Assembly (NCBI RefSeq): GCF_014203715.1
Contig: NZ_JACHJP010000005.1
Location: 434,001 to 498,000, forward strand
Source: Streptosporangium saharense
GTDB taxonomy: Bacteria; Actinomycetota; Actinomycetes; Streptosporangiales; Streptosporangiaceae
Direction: 5' to 3'
DNA: 64,000 bases
How positions within the stretch are numbered: the first letter of the stretch is position 1; every line of letters begins with the position of its first letter. The notes under the pieces were generated by a model. That model worked only from the letters and a program-made list of their open reading frames with translations. It was not told the origin of the DNA and did no database searches. A program made the translations under genes and the position numbers. Positions 50,886 through 58,946 of this stretch are shown piece after piece.

Positions 50886-51242
50886 CTAGCGCGCGGCGGG
50901 AGTCGTGTCCAGGTCGCGACGCCTGTCGTTGTCGTTGTCGTTGAAGTTGCGGGCGGCGCCGCCGCCACCGCCACCGCCACCGCCGGCACCGACGTTGTTG
51001 GTGTTGATGATGACGAGCCTACGGTGGTGGTGACGCCGCCAGCCGCAGCCCCAGCCGCCGCCCCAGCCGCGCCATCCACGGCCCCAGCCCCAGCCGCAGC
51101 CGTGGGTGGTGAAGCCCACGCTGGTCTGGAAGGCCGGAACGACGGACGCCTCGGCGGTCGTGGCCGCACCCAGAGCGACGACTCCGCCCGACAGCGCGGT
51201 GCTGAGCGCGAGACCCGTGAGAATGCTCTTGAACTTGGGCAT
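50886..51242 (-). CDS. Secreted Gly/Trp/His-rich small protein
   Basis: A 118-residue protein with a Sec signal (residues 1-33, cleaved about TAEA-S). The mature part has a Gly/Trp cluster GCGWGWGRGWRGWGGGWGCGW followed by HHHRR, then VIINTNN, nine Gly, and NFNDNDNDRRR. Two Cys at the ends of the Trp cluster could form a disulfide, and the His run could bind metal. AAGGGGG precedes the ATG. No family recognised. Confidence 0.75.
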   Translation of the reverse strand: MPKFKSILTGLALSTALSGGVVALGAATTAEASVVPAFQTSVGFTTHGCGWGWGRGWRGWGGGWGCGWRRHHHRRLVIINTNNVGAGGGGGGGGGAARNFNDNDNDRRRDLDTTPAAR

Positions 51243-51531
51243 TGCGTTTCCCCCTTGAAAGGATCGGTTGCCCGCTCTTCAGACATTTCCCTGACTAGCC
51301 GGAAAATGCCCCGGATGACTGTTAATCGGTCATCCTTCGCAGTCTTGTATTTCCGTGCACCTCGCCTACCAAACGGCGATCCGTGGCTTTTACCGTCTTC
51401 TTATCTCTCTATTGGCGGCGTTGGACTCTTATTAATTGTTTTGATGCGATAAGTCTTTAATGTCGCTTTTGTGCACGCGGTGTACGGCGGGGAGCTATCG
51501 TCGAAACGGAAGGCGAACGAGGGAGGAAGGC
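51243..51531. other. Divergent promoter region, AT-richer than its surroundings
   Basis: 289 bases between the Gly/Trp-rich gene and the hydrolase gene. The part 51320-51470 has many T-rich runs and no gene. Promoters for both directions are expected here. Confidence 0.45.
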
Positions 51532-52455
51532 GTGGGGAGCGAGCCGATTCCGAGCTGGCCTGGAGAGCTGGTCGACCTGACGGAGGACGGGCGGGGACAA
51601 CGTGTCCACGTGCGCTCGACCCCGCGGGGACCGAAGGAGAGCGCCGTCTACGTGCACGGCCTCGCCGGCTCGGCCACCAACTGGACCGATCTGATGGGTG
51701 AGTTGTCCGACGTGGTCAGAGGACACGCGCTCGACCTGCCGGGCTCCGGGCACTCACCCGAGCCACCCGACGGCGACTACTCCGTCGCCGCCCACGCCAG
51801 GACCGTCACCGCGCTGATCGAGCGCGTCTCCGAGGGGCCGGTGCACCTGTTCGGCAACTCCCTCGGGGGAGCCGTCTCGGTGCGCGTCGCCGCGACCAGG
51901 CCCGACCTGGTCCGCTCGCTCACCCTCGTCTCCCCGGCCCTGCCCGACCTGTTCCCCCGGTACGGCCCGGCGCGCGTGGCCCTGTCGGGCGTGCCCAGGG
52001 TCGGCGAGTGGGCCGTGGGCCGGATGCGGATGCTGCCCGCGGAGCGCAGGATCACGATGACGCTGTCCATGTGTTACGCCGACTTCGGCCGGGTCCACCC
52101 CGAGCGGCTCAGGGAGGCGGCGGAGGAACTGCGCCGCAGGGACGGCCTGCCGTACTCGGCGGGGGTGCTGGCGGGTTACACCAGGGGGATCATCGCCGAG
52201 TACTTCAGGCGCGGGGAGGAGAACCTGTGGCGGCAGGCGGCCCTGGTGACCGCGCCGACGCTGGTCATCCACGGCCGCCACGACCGGCTGGTGCACCCGC
52301 GCATGGCCGCCCGCGCGGGCCGGGTGTTCCAGCACGTCAGGCTGGTGCTGCTGCCCGACGCCGGGCACGTGGCGCAGATGGAGGTGCCCGGCAGGGTCGC
52401 GCGTGAGGCCCGCAGGCTCATCTCGGAGACCGTGCCTGTCCCGATTGGGGAATGA
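51532..52455 (+). CDS. Alpha/beta hydrolase
   Basis: A 307-residue alpha/beta-hydrolase. VYVHGLAGSATNWTDL is the oxyanion region, FGNSLGGA the nucleophile elbow (Ser), IHGRHDRLVHP the acid, and LPDAGHVAQMEVP the catalytic His. GTG at 51532 follows GGGAGGAAGG. The LIP3/BchO-like type is probable. Substrate unknown. Confidence 0.88.
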   Translation: MGSEPIPSWPGELVDLTEDGRGQRVHVRSTPRGPKESAVYVHGLAGSATNWTDLMGELSDVVRGHALDLPGSGHSPEPPDGDYSVAAHARTVTALIERVSEGPVHLFGNSLGGAVSVRVAATRPDLVRSLTLVSPALPDLFPRYGPARVALSGVPRVGEWAVGRMRMLPAERRITMTLSMCYADFGRVHPERLREAAEELRRRDGLPYSAGVLAGYTRGIIAEYFRRGEENLWRQAALVTAPTLVIHGRHDRLVHPRMAARAGRVFQHVRLVLLPDAGHVAQMEVPGRVAREARRLISETVPVPIGE

Positions 52456-52535
52456 CCGGGGCATCCGGTTAGGTTGTGAATGGAGCGTGCTGTGCCAGCC
52501 GTGTCGTCAAGACCCCCTGAAACGGGAGTAGAACT

Positions 52536-53717
52536 GTGTCGTTGCCACCCTTGGTAGAGCCGGCAGCCGAGCTGACCGTCGACGAGGTGCGTCGCTACTC
52601 GCGCCATCTGATCATCCCCGACGTGGGTATGGCAGGGCAGAAGCGCCTGAAGAACGCCAAGGTGCTCTGTGTGGGCGCGGGCGGCCTGGGATCTCCCACC
52701 CTTCTGTACCTCGCCGCGGCGGGCGTCGGCACGCTCGGCGTCGTCGACTTCGACGTCGTGGACGAGTCCAACCTCCAGCGCCAGGTCATCCACGGTCAGT
52801 CCGACGTGGGCCGCCTGAAGGCCGAGAGCGCCGCGGCCAGCGTCAGGGAGATCAACCCCCTGATCGACGTCATCGTCCACAACGTGGCGCTGACCACCGA
52901 CAACGTCATGGAGATCTTCTCCGGCTACGACCTGATCGTGGACGGCACCGACAACTTCGCCACCCGCTACATGGTGAACGACGCGGCCGTCCTGCTCGGC
53001 AAGCCGTACGTCTGGGGCTCGATCTACCGCTTCGACGGGCAGGCCAGCGTGTTCTGGGCCGAGCACGGTCCCTGCTACCGCTGCCTCTACCCGGAGCCCC
53101 CGCCCCCCGGCATGGTTCCCTCCTGCGCCGAGGGCGGCGTGCTCGGCGTGCTGTGCGCCTCGATCGGCTCCATCCAGGTCAACGAGGCCATCAAGCTCCT
53201 CGCGGGCATCGGCGAGCCGCTGGTCGGCCGTCTGATGATCTACGACGCCCTGGAGATGACCTACCGTTCGGTCAAGGTCCGCAAGGACCCCGAGTGCGTG
53301 CTCTGCGGCAAGAACCCCACGGTCACCCAGCTCCTGGACGACTACGAGGCGTTCTGCGGCGCGGTCTCGGCCGAGGCCCAGGAGGCGGTCTCCGGCTCCA
53401 CGATCAGCGCGCTCGACCTCAAGGCCCTGCAGGACGCGAACGAGAACATCTACGTGATCGACGTCCGCGAGCCGAACGAGTACGAGATCGTCTCCATCCC
53501 CGGCGCCGTGCTCATCCCCAAGGGTGAGTTCATCAACGGCTCCGCGCTGGAGAAGCTGCCGCAGGACAAGCGCATCGTGCTGCACTGCAAGTCCGGCGCG
53601 CGCTCGGCCGAGGTGCTGGCGATCGTCAAGAACGCCGGTTTCTCCGACGCCGTCCACGTCGGTGGTGGCGTGCTGAGCTGGGTCAAGTCCGTTGACTCGA
53701 GCCTGCCGAGCTACTAG
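52536..53717 (+). CDS. moeZ: Adenylyltransferase/sulfurtransferase MoeZ
   Basis: A 393-residue ThiF/MoeB domain fused to rhodanese. The adenylating part has GAGGLGSPTLLYLAAAGVGTLGVVDFD, VDGTDNFATRY and zinc pairs CYRC and CVLC. The rhodanese part (residues about 285-393) carries YVIDVREPNEYEIVSIPGA and the active Cys in LHCKSGARS. It activates ubiquitin-like sulfur carriers for molybdopterin, thiamine or cysteine synthesis. GGGAG precedes the GTG. A strong terminator follows. Confidence 0.95.
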   Translation: MSLPPLVEPAAELTVDEVRRYSRHLIIPDVGMAGQKRLKNAKVLCVGAGGLGSPTLLYLAAAGVGTLGVVDFDVVDESNLQRQVIHGQSDVGRLKAESAAASVREINPLIDVIVHNVALTTDNVMEIFSGYDLIVDGTDNFATRYMVNDAAVLLGKPYVWGSIYRFDGQASVFWAEHGPCYRCLYPEPPPPGMVPSCAEGGVLGVLCASIGSIQVNEAIKLLAGIGEPLVGRLMIYDALEMTYRSVKVRKDPECVLCGKNPTVTQLLDDYEAFCGAVSAEAQEAVSGSTISALDLKALQDANENIYVIDVREPNEYEIVSIPGAVLIPKGEFINGSALEKLPQDKRIVLHCKSGARSAEVLAIVKNAGFSDAVHVGGGVLSWVKSVDSSLPSY

Positions 53718-53730
53718 ACACGGCCTCACC

Positions 53731-53765
53731 TCACGCCCCGTGGAGCACCGCTCCGCGGGGCGTGA
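53731..53765 (+). terminator. Terminator after moeZ
   Basis: TCACGCCCCG pairs with CGGGGCGTGA (53731-53740 with 53756-53765), and the loop contains a second stem GGAGC-ACC-GCTCC. The hairpin starts 14 bases after the stop codon. Confidence 0.8.
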
Positions 53766-53854
53766 TGCTGTCGCGGACCTCCGTTGTCATGAGGTGTCTG
53801 TTATTTGGGGATAGAGCAGGTGAGATCCCCAGTGGCCGGTTTAAGGTCGAGAAC

Positions 53855-54589
53855 GTGAACGAAGTCCCAGGTCAGCGCAGGCTCGCGTGGATGACGCTGA
53901 TCATGGCGTCCACGCTGGCGCTGGCCTGCGCGGCCGTGGCCGCGGTCACGGCGGGCGCCGCAGTGACCGAGCTGACGAGAGGCCCCACCAGGACGGAGCT
54001 CGACCGGGCCGCGGCGGCCGAGACCGCGGGCCGCTGGCGCTCCTGGCCCGCGGGACGGATCTTCCCCGAGACCGTGGGCTACGCCGCAGAACAGGGCGGC
54101 AGGGAACGGGCGCACCGGGTGGGCATCTCCCCGGAGACCCGCTGCGAACGGGCCGTCGATCCCGGCCTTCGCGAGACGCTGCGCCGTACCGGATGCCGGG
54201 GGGTGCTGCGCGCCACCTACATCGACGCGCTCCAGGGGGTCGTCGTCACCGTCGGGGTCGTGGCGTTCGCGGGGGAGCGGGAGGCGGTCAGGGCCAAGGC
54301 CGCGCTGCCCAGGACAGGCCGCCCCTCCCCGGGCCTGCTGGCGCTGGGCTTCCCCGGTACGGTCACCGACCGCTTCACCGCCGTCGGCAGACAGGGCGGT
54401 CTGGTACGGCAGGCGGGGCCGTACGTCGTGATGACCACGGTCGGGCAGGTGGACGGCAGGCCGGGCAAGGCCGTGGGGGAGCAGCGGCCGACGATCTTCG
54501 CCTTCACCGGGGACATCGCCGACCGCATCCTCGCCGGGCTCTCGACACCGGAACGGCCTTCCTGCGAGTCGGGAGAGTGGCGGTGCTGA
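53855..54589 (+). CDS. Membrane-anchored Cys-containing partner of a mycosin-like protease (copy 1)
   Basis: A 244-residue protein with one N-terminal helix (MTLIMASTLALACAAVAAVTAG) and an outer domain. Four Cys are conserved with copy 2: ETRCERAVDPGLRETLRRTGCRGVLRATY and a C-terminal PSCESGEWRC. GRIFPETVGYAAEQGG corresponds to DLIFPTELQYVALGRA in copy 2. No family recognised. The stop overlaps the protease start by seven bases, so a joint function, such as an anchor, propeptide or substrate, is likely. Confidence 0.8.
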   Translation: MNEVPGQRRLAWMTLIMASTLALACAAVAAVTAGAAVTELTRGPTRTELDRAAAAETAGRWRSWPAGRIFPETVGYAAEQGGRERAHRVGISPETRCERAVDPGLRETLRRTGCRGVLRATYIDALQGVVVTVGVVAFAGEREAVRAKAALPRTGRPSPGLLALGFPGTVTDRFTAVGRQGGLVRQAGPYVVMTTVGQVDGRPGKAVGEQRPTIFAFTGDIADRILAGLSTPERPSCESGEWRC

Positions 54590-55803
54590 GGGCGGGACGG
54601 GCCGTTCTGGCGCTCGCGCTGACCGGGCTGTGGCTGGTGCCCGCCGTACCGGACGCGTGGGCGGATGAGGTGCGGGGCAGTCAGCGGCAGGTGCTGCGGA
54701 CCCTGGACCTGGCCGACGCCTGGCGCGTCTCCAAGGGGGCGGGGGTGCTGGTCGCGGTGCTGGATTCGGGGGTCGATCCCGTCCACCGCGACCTGGCGGG
54801 CTCCGTCACCGAGGGCAGGGACTTCACCGCGGGCGCCAACCCGGCCGGGGTCGCGCCCTCGCGGCTGCACGGCACCTACATGGCCTCGTTGATCGCCGGG
54901 CACGGGCACGGTCCCGGCGGAGGCAGCGGGGTGATCGGCGTCGCGCCGGAGGCGAGAATCCTGTCCGTGCGGGTGATCCTGGAGGACGAGGAACCGGGTT
55001 TCCGCACCTTCAACACGGCCGAGCGGTTCGAGAACGTGGTCGCCAGGGGCATCAGGTACGCCGTCGACCACGGCGCCGACGTGATCAACATGTCGATCTC
55101 CAAGGAACTGGCGACGAGGGAGGAGCGGGCGGCGGTCCGCTACGCGATCTCCAAGGGGGTCGTGCTGGTCGCGGCGGCGGGCAACGAGGGGGCGGGCAGG
55201 CCGGAGGCGACCGGCTACGCGCCCTACTCCTATCCGGCGGCCTTCCCGGGGGTCGTCTCGGTCGCGGCGGCCGACCGCAGGCTGCGCAGGGCCTCCTTCT
55301 CCAACTGGAACCCCTCGGTCCTGGTGGCGGCGCCGGGGGTGGACATCCTTGGGGCGGGACCCGGTGACGAGTACTGGATCGGGCGGGGAACCTCCCAGGC
55401 GACCGCGCTGGTCTCCGGCGTCGCTGCCTTGATAAAAGCGAAATATCCGAAAATGTCGCCCGCGTTGGTCGCGCAGGCGCTGACCAAGGGGGCGACCAGG
55501 CGGCCGAGCGGCGGCTACGACACGGGCATGGGCTTCGGCGTGGTCAACGCCCCCCGAGCGCTGGCTGAGGCCGCCAGGATCTCCCGCCACACCCTGACCG
55601 CGACCGGGAAGGGCGCGCACGACCCCGATCGGCCGATGGGCGCCGCGGTCGAGCCGATCCAGGTGGTCAGGCGCGACCGGCACGTGATCGTCCTCAACGG
55701 CGGGGTCGCCGTCGCCGCCGCGCTCTGCGTCATCGCCTCCCTGGTGACGGTGGGCCTCACCGTCCGCCGGGCCCGTACGGCTCCCGCGACGACGGAAGAG
55801 TGA
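54583..55803 (+). CDS. Mycosin-like S8 family serine protease (copy 1)
   Basis: A 406-residue subtilase with a signal peptide (residues 1-26), catalytic Asp in AVLDSGVD, His in LHGTYMASLIAG, oxyanion Asn in AAAGNEG, and Ser in GTSQATALVSG. A C-terminal membrane helix (VIVLNGGVAVAAALCVIASLVTVGLTV) anchors it outside. This is the layout of type VII secretion mycosins. GGGAGA is six bases before the GTG. No EccB-E or WXG100 genes are in the window. An unusual run of AT-rich codons (55430-55452) lies just after the catalytic Ser. Confidence 0.92.
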   Translation: MLRAGRAVLALALTGLWLVPAVPDAWADEVRGSQRQVLRTLDLADAWRVSKGAGVLVAVLDSGVDPVHRDLAGSVTEGRDFTAGANPAGVAPSRLHGTYMASLIAGHGHGPGGGSGVIGVAPEARILSVRVILEDEEPGFRTFNTAERFENVVARGIRYAVDHGADVINMSISKELATREERAAVRYAISKGVVLVAAAGNEGAGRPEATGYAPYSYPAAFPGVVSVAAADRRLRRASFSNWNPSVLVAAPGVDILGAGPGDEYWIGRGTSQATALVSGVAALIKAKYPKMSPALVAQALTKGATRRPSGGYDTGMGFGVVNAPRALAEAARISRHTLTATGKGAHDPDRPMGAAVEPIQVVRRDRHVIVLNGGVAVAAALCVIASLVTVGLTVRRARTAPATTEE

Positions 55804-55870
55804 CACGGCGCGACGTGTTAAACACACTCCGGCGATAGGGCGGCGGGATCGCGGGACGTAGCATCGAACT

Positions 55871-56896
55871 ATGTCGAAGCCCGGGCGGTCCCAGGAGCCT
55901 GAACGGCACCTGGAGGCCTCGGGACCGCGCACGGGCGGCTCCCAGGCCCCGCTCGCCGGTGGACAGGCCGGTGGGCGCGCCGGGGGCCGTGCGACGGGCT
56001 GGCCTCCGGGTGGCTCCCGCGTGCCCCGGGGCTCCCGCCCCCGCAGGGCCGCCGAGGGCGGCGAACCCGGCACCCCCCGTCGTGGCAGGGTCCGCGCGTG
56101 GCCCGCCGCGGGGCGTCAGGGGCGTGGCCGTACCGCCATGGAGCGTGTCGAGGCCGCGACCCTCGAAGAGGGGATGCGCCTGCGGGTGATCTTCCTGATC
56201 CTGATGGGCGTCATCCTGGCCGTCGCCGCGAGCGACGTGCTCACGGGCGCGGTCGGCGTCCTGCGCGAGACCAGGGCCCGTCCGCTCACCCCCGCCGAGC
56301 AGGCCCGTTACATCCAGGAGGAGATCGCGGCCCGCTGGCACACCTGGTCCGCCGACCTGATCTTCCCCACCGAACTGCAGTACGTCGCCCTCGGCCGCGC
56401 GCAGCAGTACGCCAGACGCGTCGGGCTCGCCCCGGAGACCTCCTGCAAGGCGGGCCTGGACGCCCCGGTCGGCTCGGTGCTCGCCGAGCACGGCTGCCTG
56501 ACCCTGCTGCGGGCGACCTACGTGGACCAGACCTCGACCTTCGTCGTCACGGTCGGCGTCGCCGTACTCGGCAGTGAGGAGCGCAGGAGCGCCGCGACCG
56601 GGCAGCTTCCTGTGGACGACCGGGTCGGGGTGCGGCCCGTCGCCTTCCCCGGCACGGCGGGCGAGCTGTTCGGCGCCGCCCAGCGTCAGCGCAACTCCTG
56701 GATCGCGGCCGGGCCCTACGTCGTCTTCTCCACCGCCGGATACGCCGACGGCCGGACGAGAGAGGCCATCCCTCCCGAGGAGATCCTGCACAGCGAGCTG
56801 TGGCCGACCGCCCAGTCCATCGCGGGACGCATCGCCCGCGCCCTGGGCGACGAGCCGAGCGCCGTGCCCCAGTGCACCCAGGGAAACGTGTGCTGA
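55871..56896 (+). CDS. Membrane-anchored Cys-containing partner of a mycosin-like protease (copy 2)
   Basis: A 341-residue paralogue of the gene at 53855. It has an extra N-terminus of about 95 residues rich in Gly, Arg and Pro, then a helix (LRVIFLILMGVILAVAASDVLTG) and the outer domain with ETSCKAGLDAPVGSVLAEHGCLTLLRATY and a C-terminal PQCTQGNVC. An in-frame ATG at residue 90 (MERVEAATLEEGMRLR) is a possible alternative start. Its end overlaps the protease gene by seven bases, exactly as in copy 1. Confidence 0.78.
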   Translation: MSKPGRSQEPERHLEASGPRTGGSQAPLAGGQAGGRAGGRATGWPPGGSRVPRGSRPRRAAEGGEPGTPRRGRVRAWPAAGRQGRGRTAMERVEAATLEEGMRLRVIFLILMGVILAVAASDVLTGAVGVLRETRARPLTPAEQARYIQEEIAARWHTWSADLIFPTELQYVALGRAQQYARRVGLAPETSCKAGLDAPVGSVLAEHGCLTLLRATYVDQTSTFVVTVGVAVLGSEERRSAATGQLPVDDRVGVRPVAFPGTAGELFGAAQRQRNSWIAAGPYVVFSTAGYADGRTREAIPPEEILHSELWPTAQSIAGRIARALGDEPSAVPQCTQGNVC

Positions 56897-58068
56897 GGCG
56901 GCTGGGGGCCGCGGGAGCCCTGATCACGCTCTGCCTGGGGGTCTGCGCCCCCGCCGTCGCCGCCGACGTGCGCCAGGACCAGCGCTGGGTGCTGGAGAAG
57001 ATGAACGTCGAACCGGCGTGGAAGGTCACCAGGGGGGCCGGGGTGACCGTCGCGCTGATCGACAGCGACGTGGACGTCCAGGTCCCCGAGCTGCGCGGCA
57101 AGGTGACGGTCGGGCCCGACATGGGGTCCGCGGGTCCCGTCGGCGACGACGACAAGGCGGTCTGGCACGGCACCGCGATGGCCTCGCTCATCGCGGGGGC
57201 GGGCAGGGGGAAGAGCGGCCTGCTGGGCATCGCGCCGGAGGCCAGGATCCTGTCCCTGCCGCTGATCCTGCGTGACGAGGAGGAGGGCACCCCGCTGCCC
57301 GGCGAGCAGGACCAGCGCACCGGCACGAGCAGCCCGGTCGCCCGCGCGATCCGCTACGCGACCGACCACGGCGCCAAGGTCATCAGCATGTCTCTCGGGG
57401 CGTACGGCCCGCAGAGGACCGAGCGCGAGGCCGTCTCCTACGCCCTGGCCAAGGGGGTCGTGCTGGTCGCGGCGGTCGGCAACGACGGGGAGACCCCCTA
57501 CGCGCTCAAGAAGGACACCTCCTTCTGGAGCTTCCCCGCCGGATACTCCGGGGTCATCGGCGTCGGCGCGGTGAACGAGCGGGGGGAACCGGCGGGCTTC
57601 AGCAGCGACAACCTGTCGGTCCTGGTCTCCGCGCCGGGCGTCGGGGTGCCGGTGGTCGTGCCGGGTGGGGGCTACAGCTCCTCGGACGGGACCAGCTCGG
57701 CGACCGCGCTGGTCGCCGGGGTTGCCGCACTGATAAAAGCGAAATATCCGGAAATCCCGCCTTATCTGGTGTCGAGGGCGCTGACCTCGACCGCCACCTC
57801 AGCCCCGATCGCCGGATACGACGACCACGTCGGCTTCGGCGTCGTGGACGCGGGCGCCGCCCTGACCAGGGCGGGGGAGCTGCTGCGCGCCTCGAAGGGG
57901 ACGCCGCCCGACGAGGCCGAGCGCCACTTCGGCGTGGGCGTCCCGGCCAAGGAGCCCGCGCGGCCCGGCCCCGACACCCTCAGACTCTGGGTGTACGGCA
58001 CGGGCCTGACCGTCGGGCTGCTCGCGTTCTGCTGGACCGTGGTGACGCTAACCCGACGTTCCGGATAA
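56890..58068 (+). CDS. Mycosin-like S8 family serine protease (copy 2)
   Basis: A 392-residue subtilase. Signal peptide residues 1-24, Asp in ALIDSDVD, His in VWHGTAMASLIAG, Asn in AAVGNDGE, Ser in GTSSATALVAG, and a C-terminal membrane helix (LWVYGTGLTVGLLAFCWTVVTL). It shares with copy 1 a 20-base identical AT-rich stretch (57731-57750) directly after the catalytic Ser. Its sequence differs enough for an old duplication with separate substrates. Confidence 0.92.
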   Translation: MLRRLGAAGALITLCLGVCAPAVAADVRQDQRWVLEKMNVEPAWKVTRGAGVTVALIDSDVDVQVPELRGKVTVGPDMGSAGPVGDDDKAVWHGTAMASLIAGAGRGKSGLLGIAPEARILSLPLILRDEEEGTPLPGEQDQRTGTSSPVARAIRYATDHGAKVISMSLGAYGPQRTEREAVSYALAKGVVLVAAVGNDGETPYALKKDTSFWSFPAGYSGVIGVGAVNERGEPAGFSSDNLSVLVSAPGVGVPVVVPGGGYSSSDGTSSATALVAGVAALIKAKYPEIPPYLVSRALTSTATSAPIAGYDDHVGFGVVDAGAALTRAGELLRASKGTPPDEAERHFGVGVPAKEPARPGPDTLRLWVYGTGLTVGLLAFCWTVVTLTRRSG

Positions 58069-58202
58069 ATGCCTTATATGGGTGTATAGGGGGCAGGGTT
58101 TGATTCGGTTCGAAGTCTTTTTGGACACCGTTCGGACGCGGACGGCCCCAGGCGGCTCCCCATGGTCCGGTGACCGTCGAACATTCGCTAAGGTCGCGCA
58201 TC

Positions 58203-58571
58203 ATGGGGTACGAGTTGCGCGTGGAGCGCCCGGCGCCTCTCGCCTTCGCGGAACTCGCGAACGTGCTGGGGCGGGCGGGGTTCGAGTTCCGCGGTTCACA
58301 GGAGAAGGGTGAGGTCCTGGCCCGCCATGGTGACGGGGTGTACGCGGTCGCCATCTGGGACGGCAGCCTCTCGGGCGCGCCGGGCTCCGACTGGCAGGTG
58401 GCGCAGCTCGCCAGGGTCTCCGCGCTGCTCGGCGCCCGCCTGGTCGGCGAGGACGGCGAGCAGTACGCGATCCGTGACGGCCTCGTCGAGCAGCTGAACG
58501 GCTCGGCGGCCTACGAGTTCGGGAAGATCGACGAGATCCTCGCGGCCGGGCCGACCGTATGGAGTCAGTAG
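58203..58571 (+). CDS. Hypothetical protein upstream of the ATL gene
   Basis: A 122-residue protein with no signal or membrane helix: MGYELRVERPAPLAFAELANVLGRAGFEFRG, then DGVYAVAIWDG and ALLGARLVGEDGEQYAIRDGLVEQL. The pattern suggests a small alpha/beta domain. ATG at 58203 is preferred over an upstream GTG at 58170. It overlaps the ATL gene by 13 bases. No family recognised. Confidence 0.75.
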   Translation: MGYELRVERPAPLAFAELANVLGRAGFEFRGSQEKGEVLARHGDGVYAVAIWDGSLSGAPGSDWQVAQLARVSALLGARLVGEDGEQYAIRDGLVEQLNGSAAYEFGKIDEILAAGPTVWSQ

Positions 58572-58879
58572 GCCACCCGACCCCCTACGCCGAGCGCGTG
58601 CTCGACGTGGTCGAGCGCATCCCCGTGGGCAGGGTGATGTCCTACGGCGACATCGCCGAATACCTCGGTGAGGGAGGCCCTCGCCAGGTCGGCAGGGTCA
58701 TGTCCACCTGGGGTGGTGGCGTTCCGTGGTGGCGCGTCGTGCACGCCGACGGGACCCCGGCCCCCGGGCACGAGGCGCGCTGCGTGGCCAGGTGGCGCGA
58801 GGAGGGCACACCGCTGCGGGGCGAGCGCGCCGACATGCGTTTCGCGCGCTGGGACGGTCTGCCAGAAATCATGACGTAA
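58559..58879 (+). CDS. Alkyltransferase-like protein (ATL, MGMT family)
   Basis: A 106-residue protein of the O6-alkylguanine-DNA alkyltransferase fold without the catalytic Cys. The PCHRV active site is PWWRV, and the start VLDVVERIPVGRVMSYGDIAEYLG carries the helix-turn-helix that binds DNA. The ATL family recognises O6-alkylguanine and flags it for nucleotide excision repair. From memory, Rv3204 lies in a matching position near moeB genes. ATG at 58559. Confidence 0.92.
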   Translation: MESVGHPTPYAERVLDVVERIPVGRVMSYGDIAEYLGEGGPRQVGRVMSTWGGGVPWWRVVHADGTPAPGHEARCVARWREEGTPLRGERADMRFARWDGLPEIMT

Positions 58880-58946
58880 CCGGCTTCTTCGTGGCCCACT
58901 AACATTGCCTAGGACAGCGCTCTGTCCGAAAGGCGGTGCCCTCTTC

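Noticed and set aside
58100-58130. A GGTTCGAA string suggesting a tRNA T-arm.
   Set aside because: No acceptor, D-arm or anticodon stem can be folded around it.
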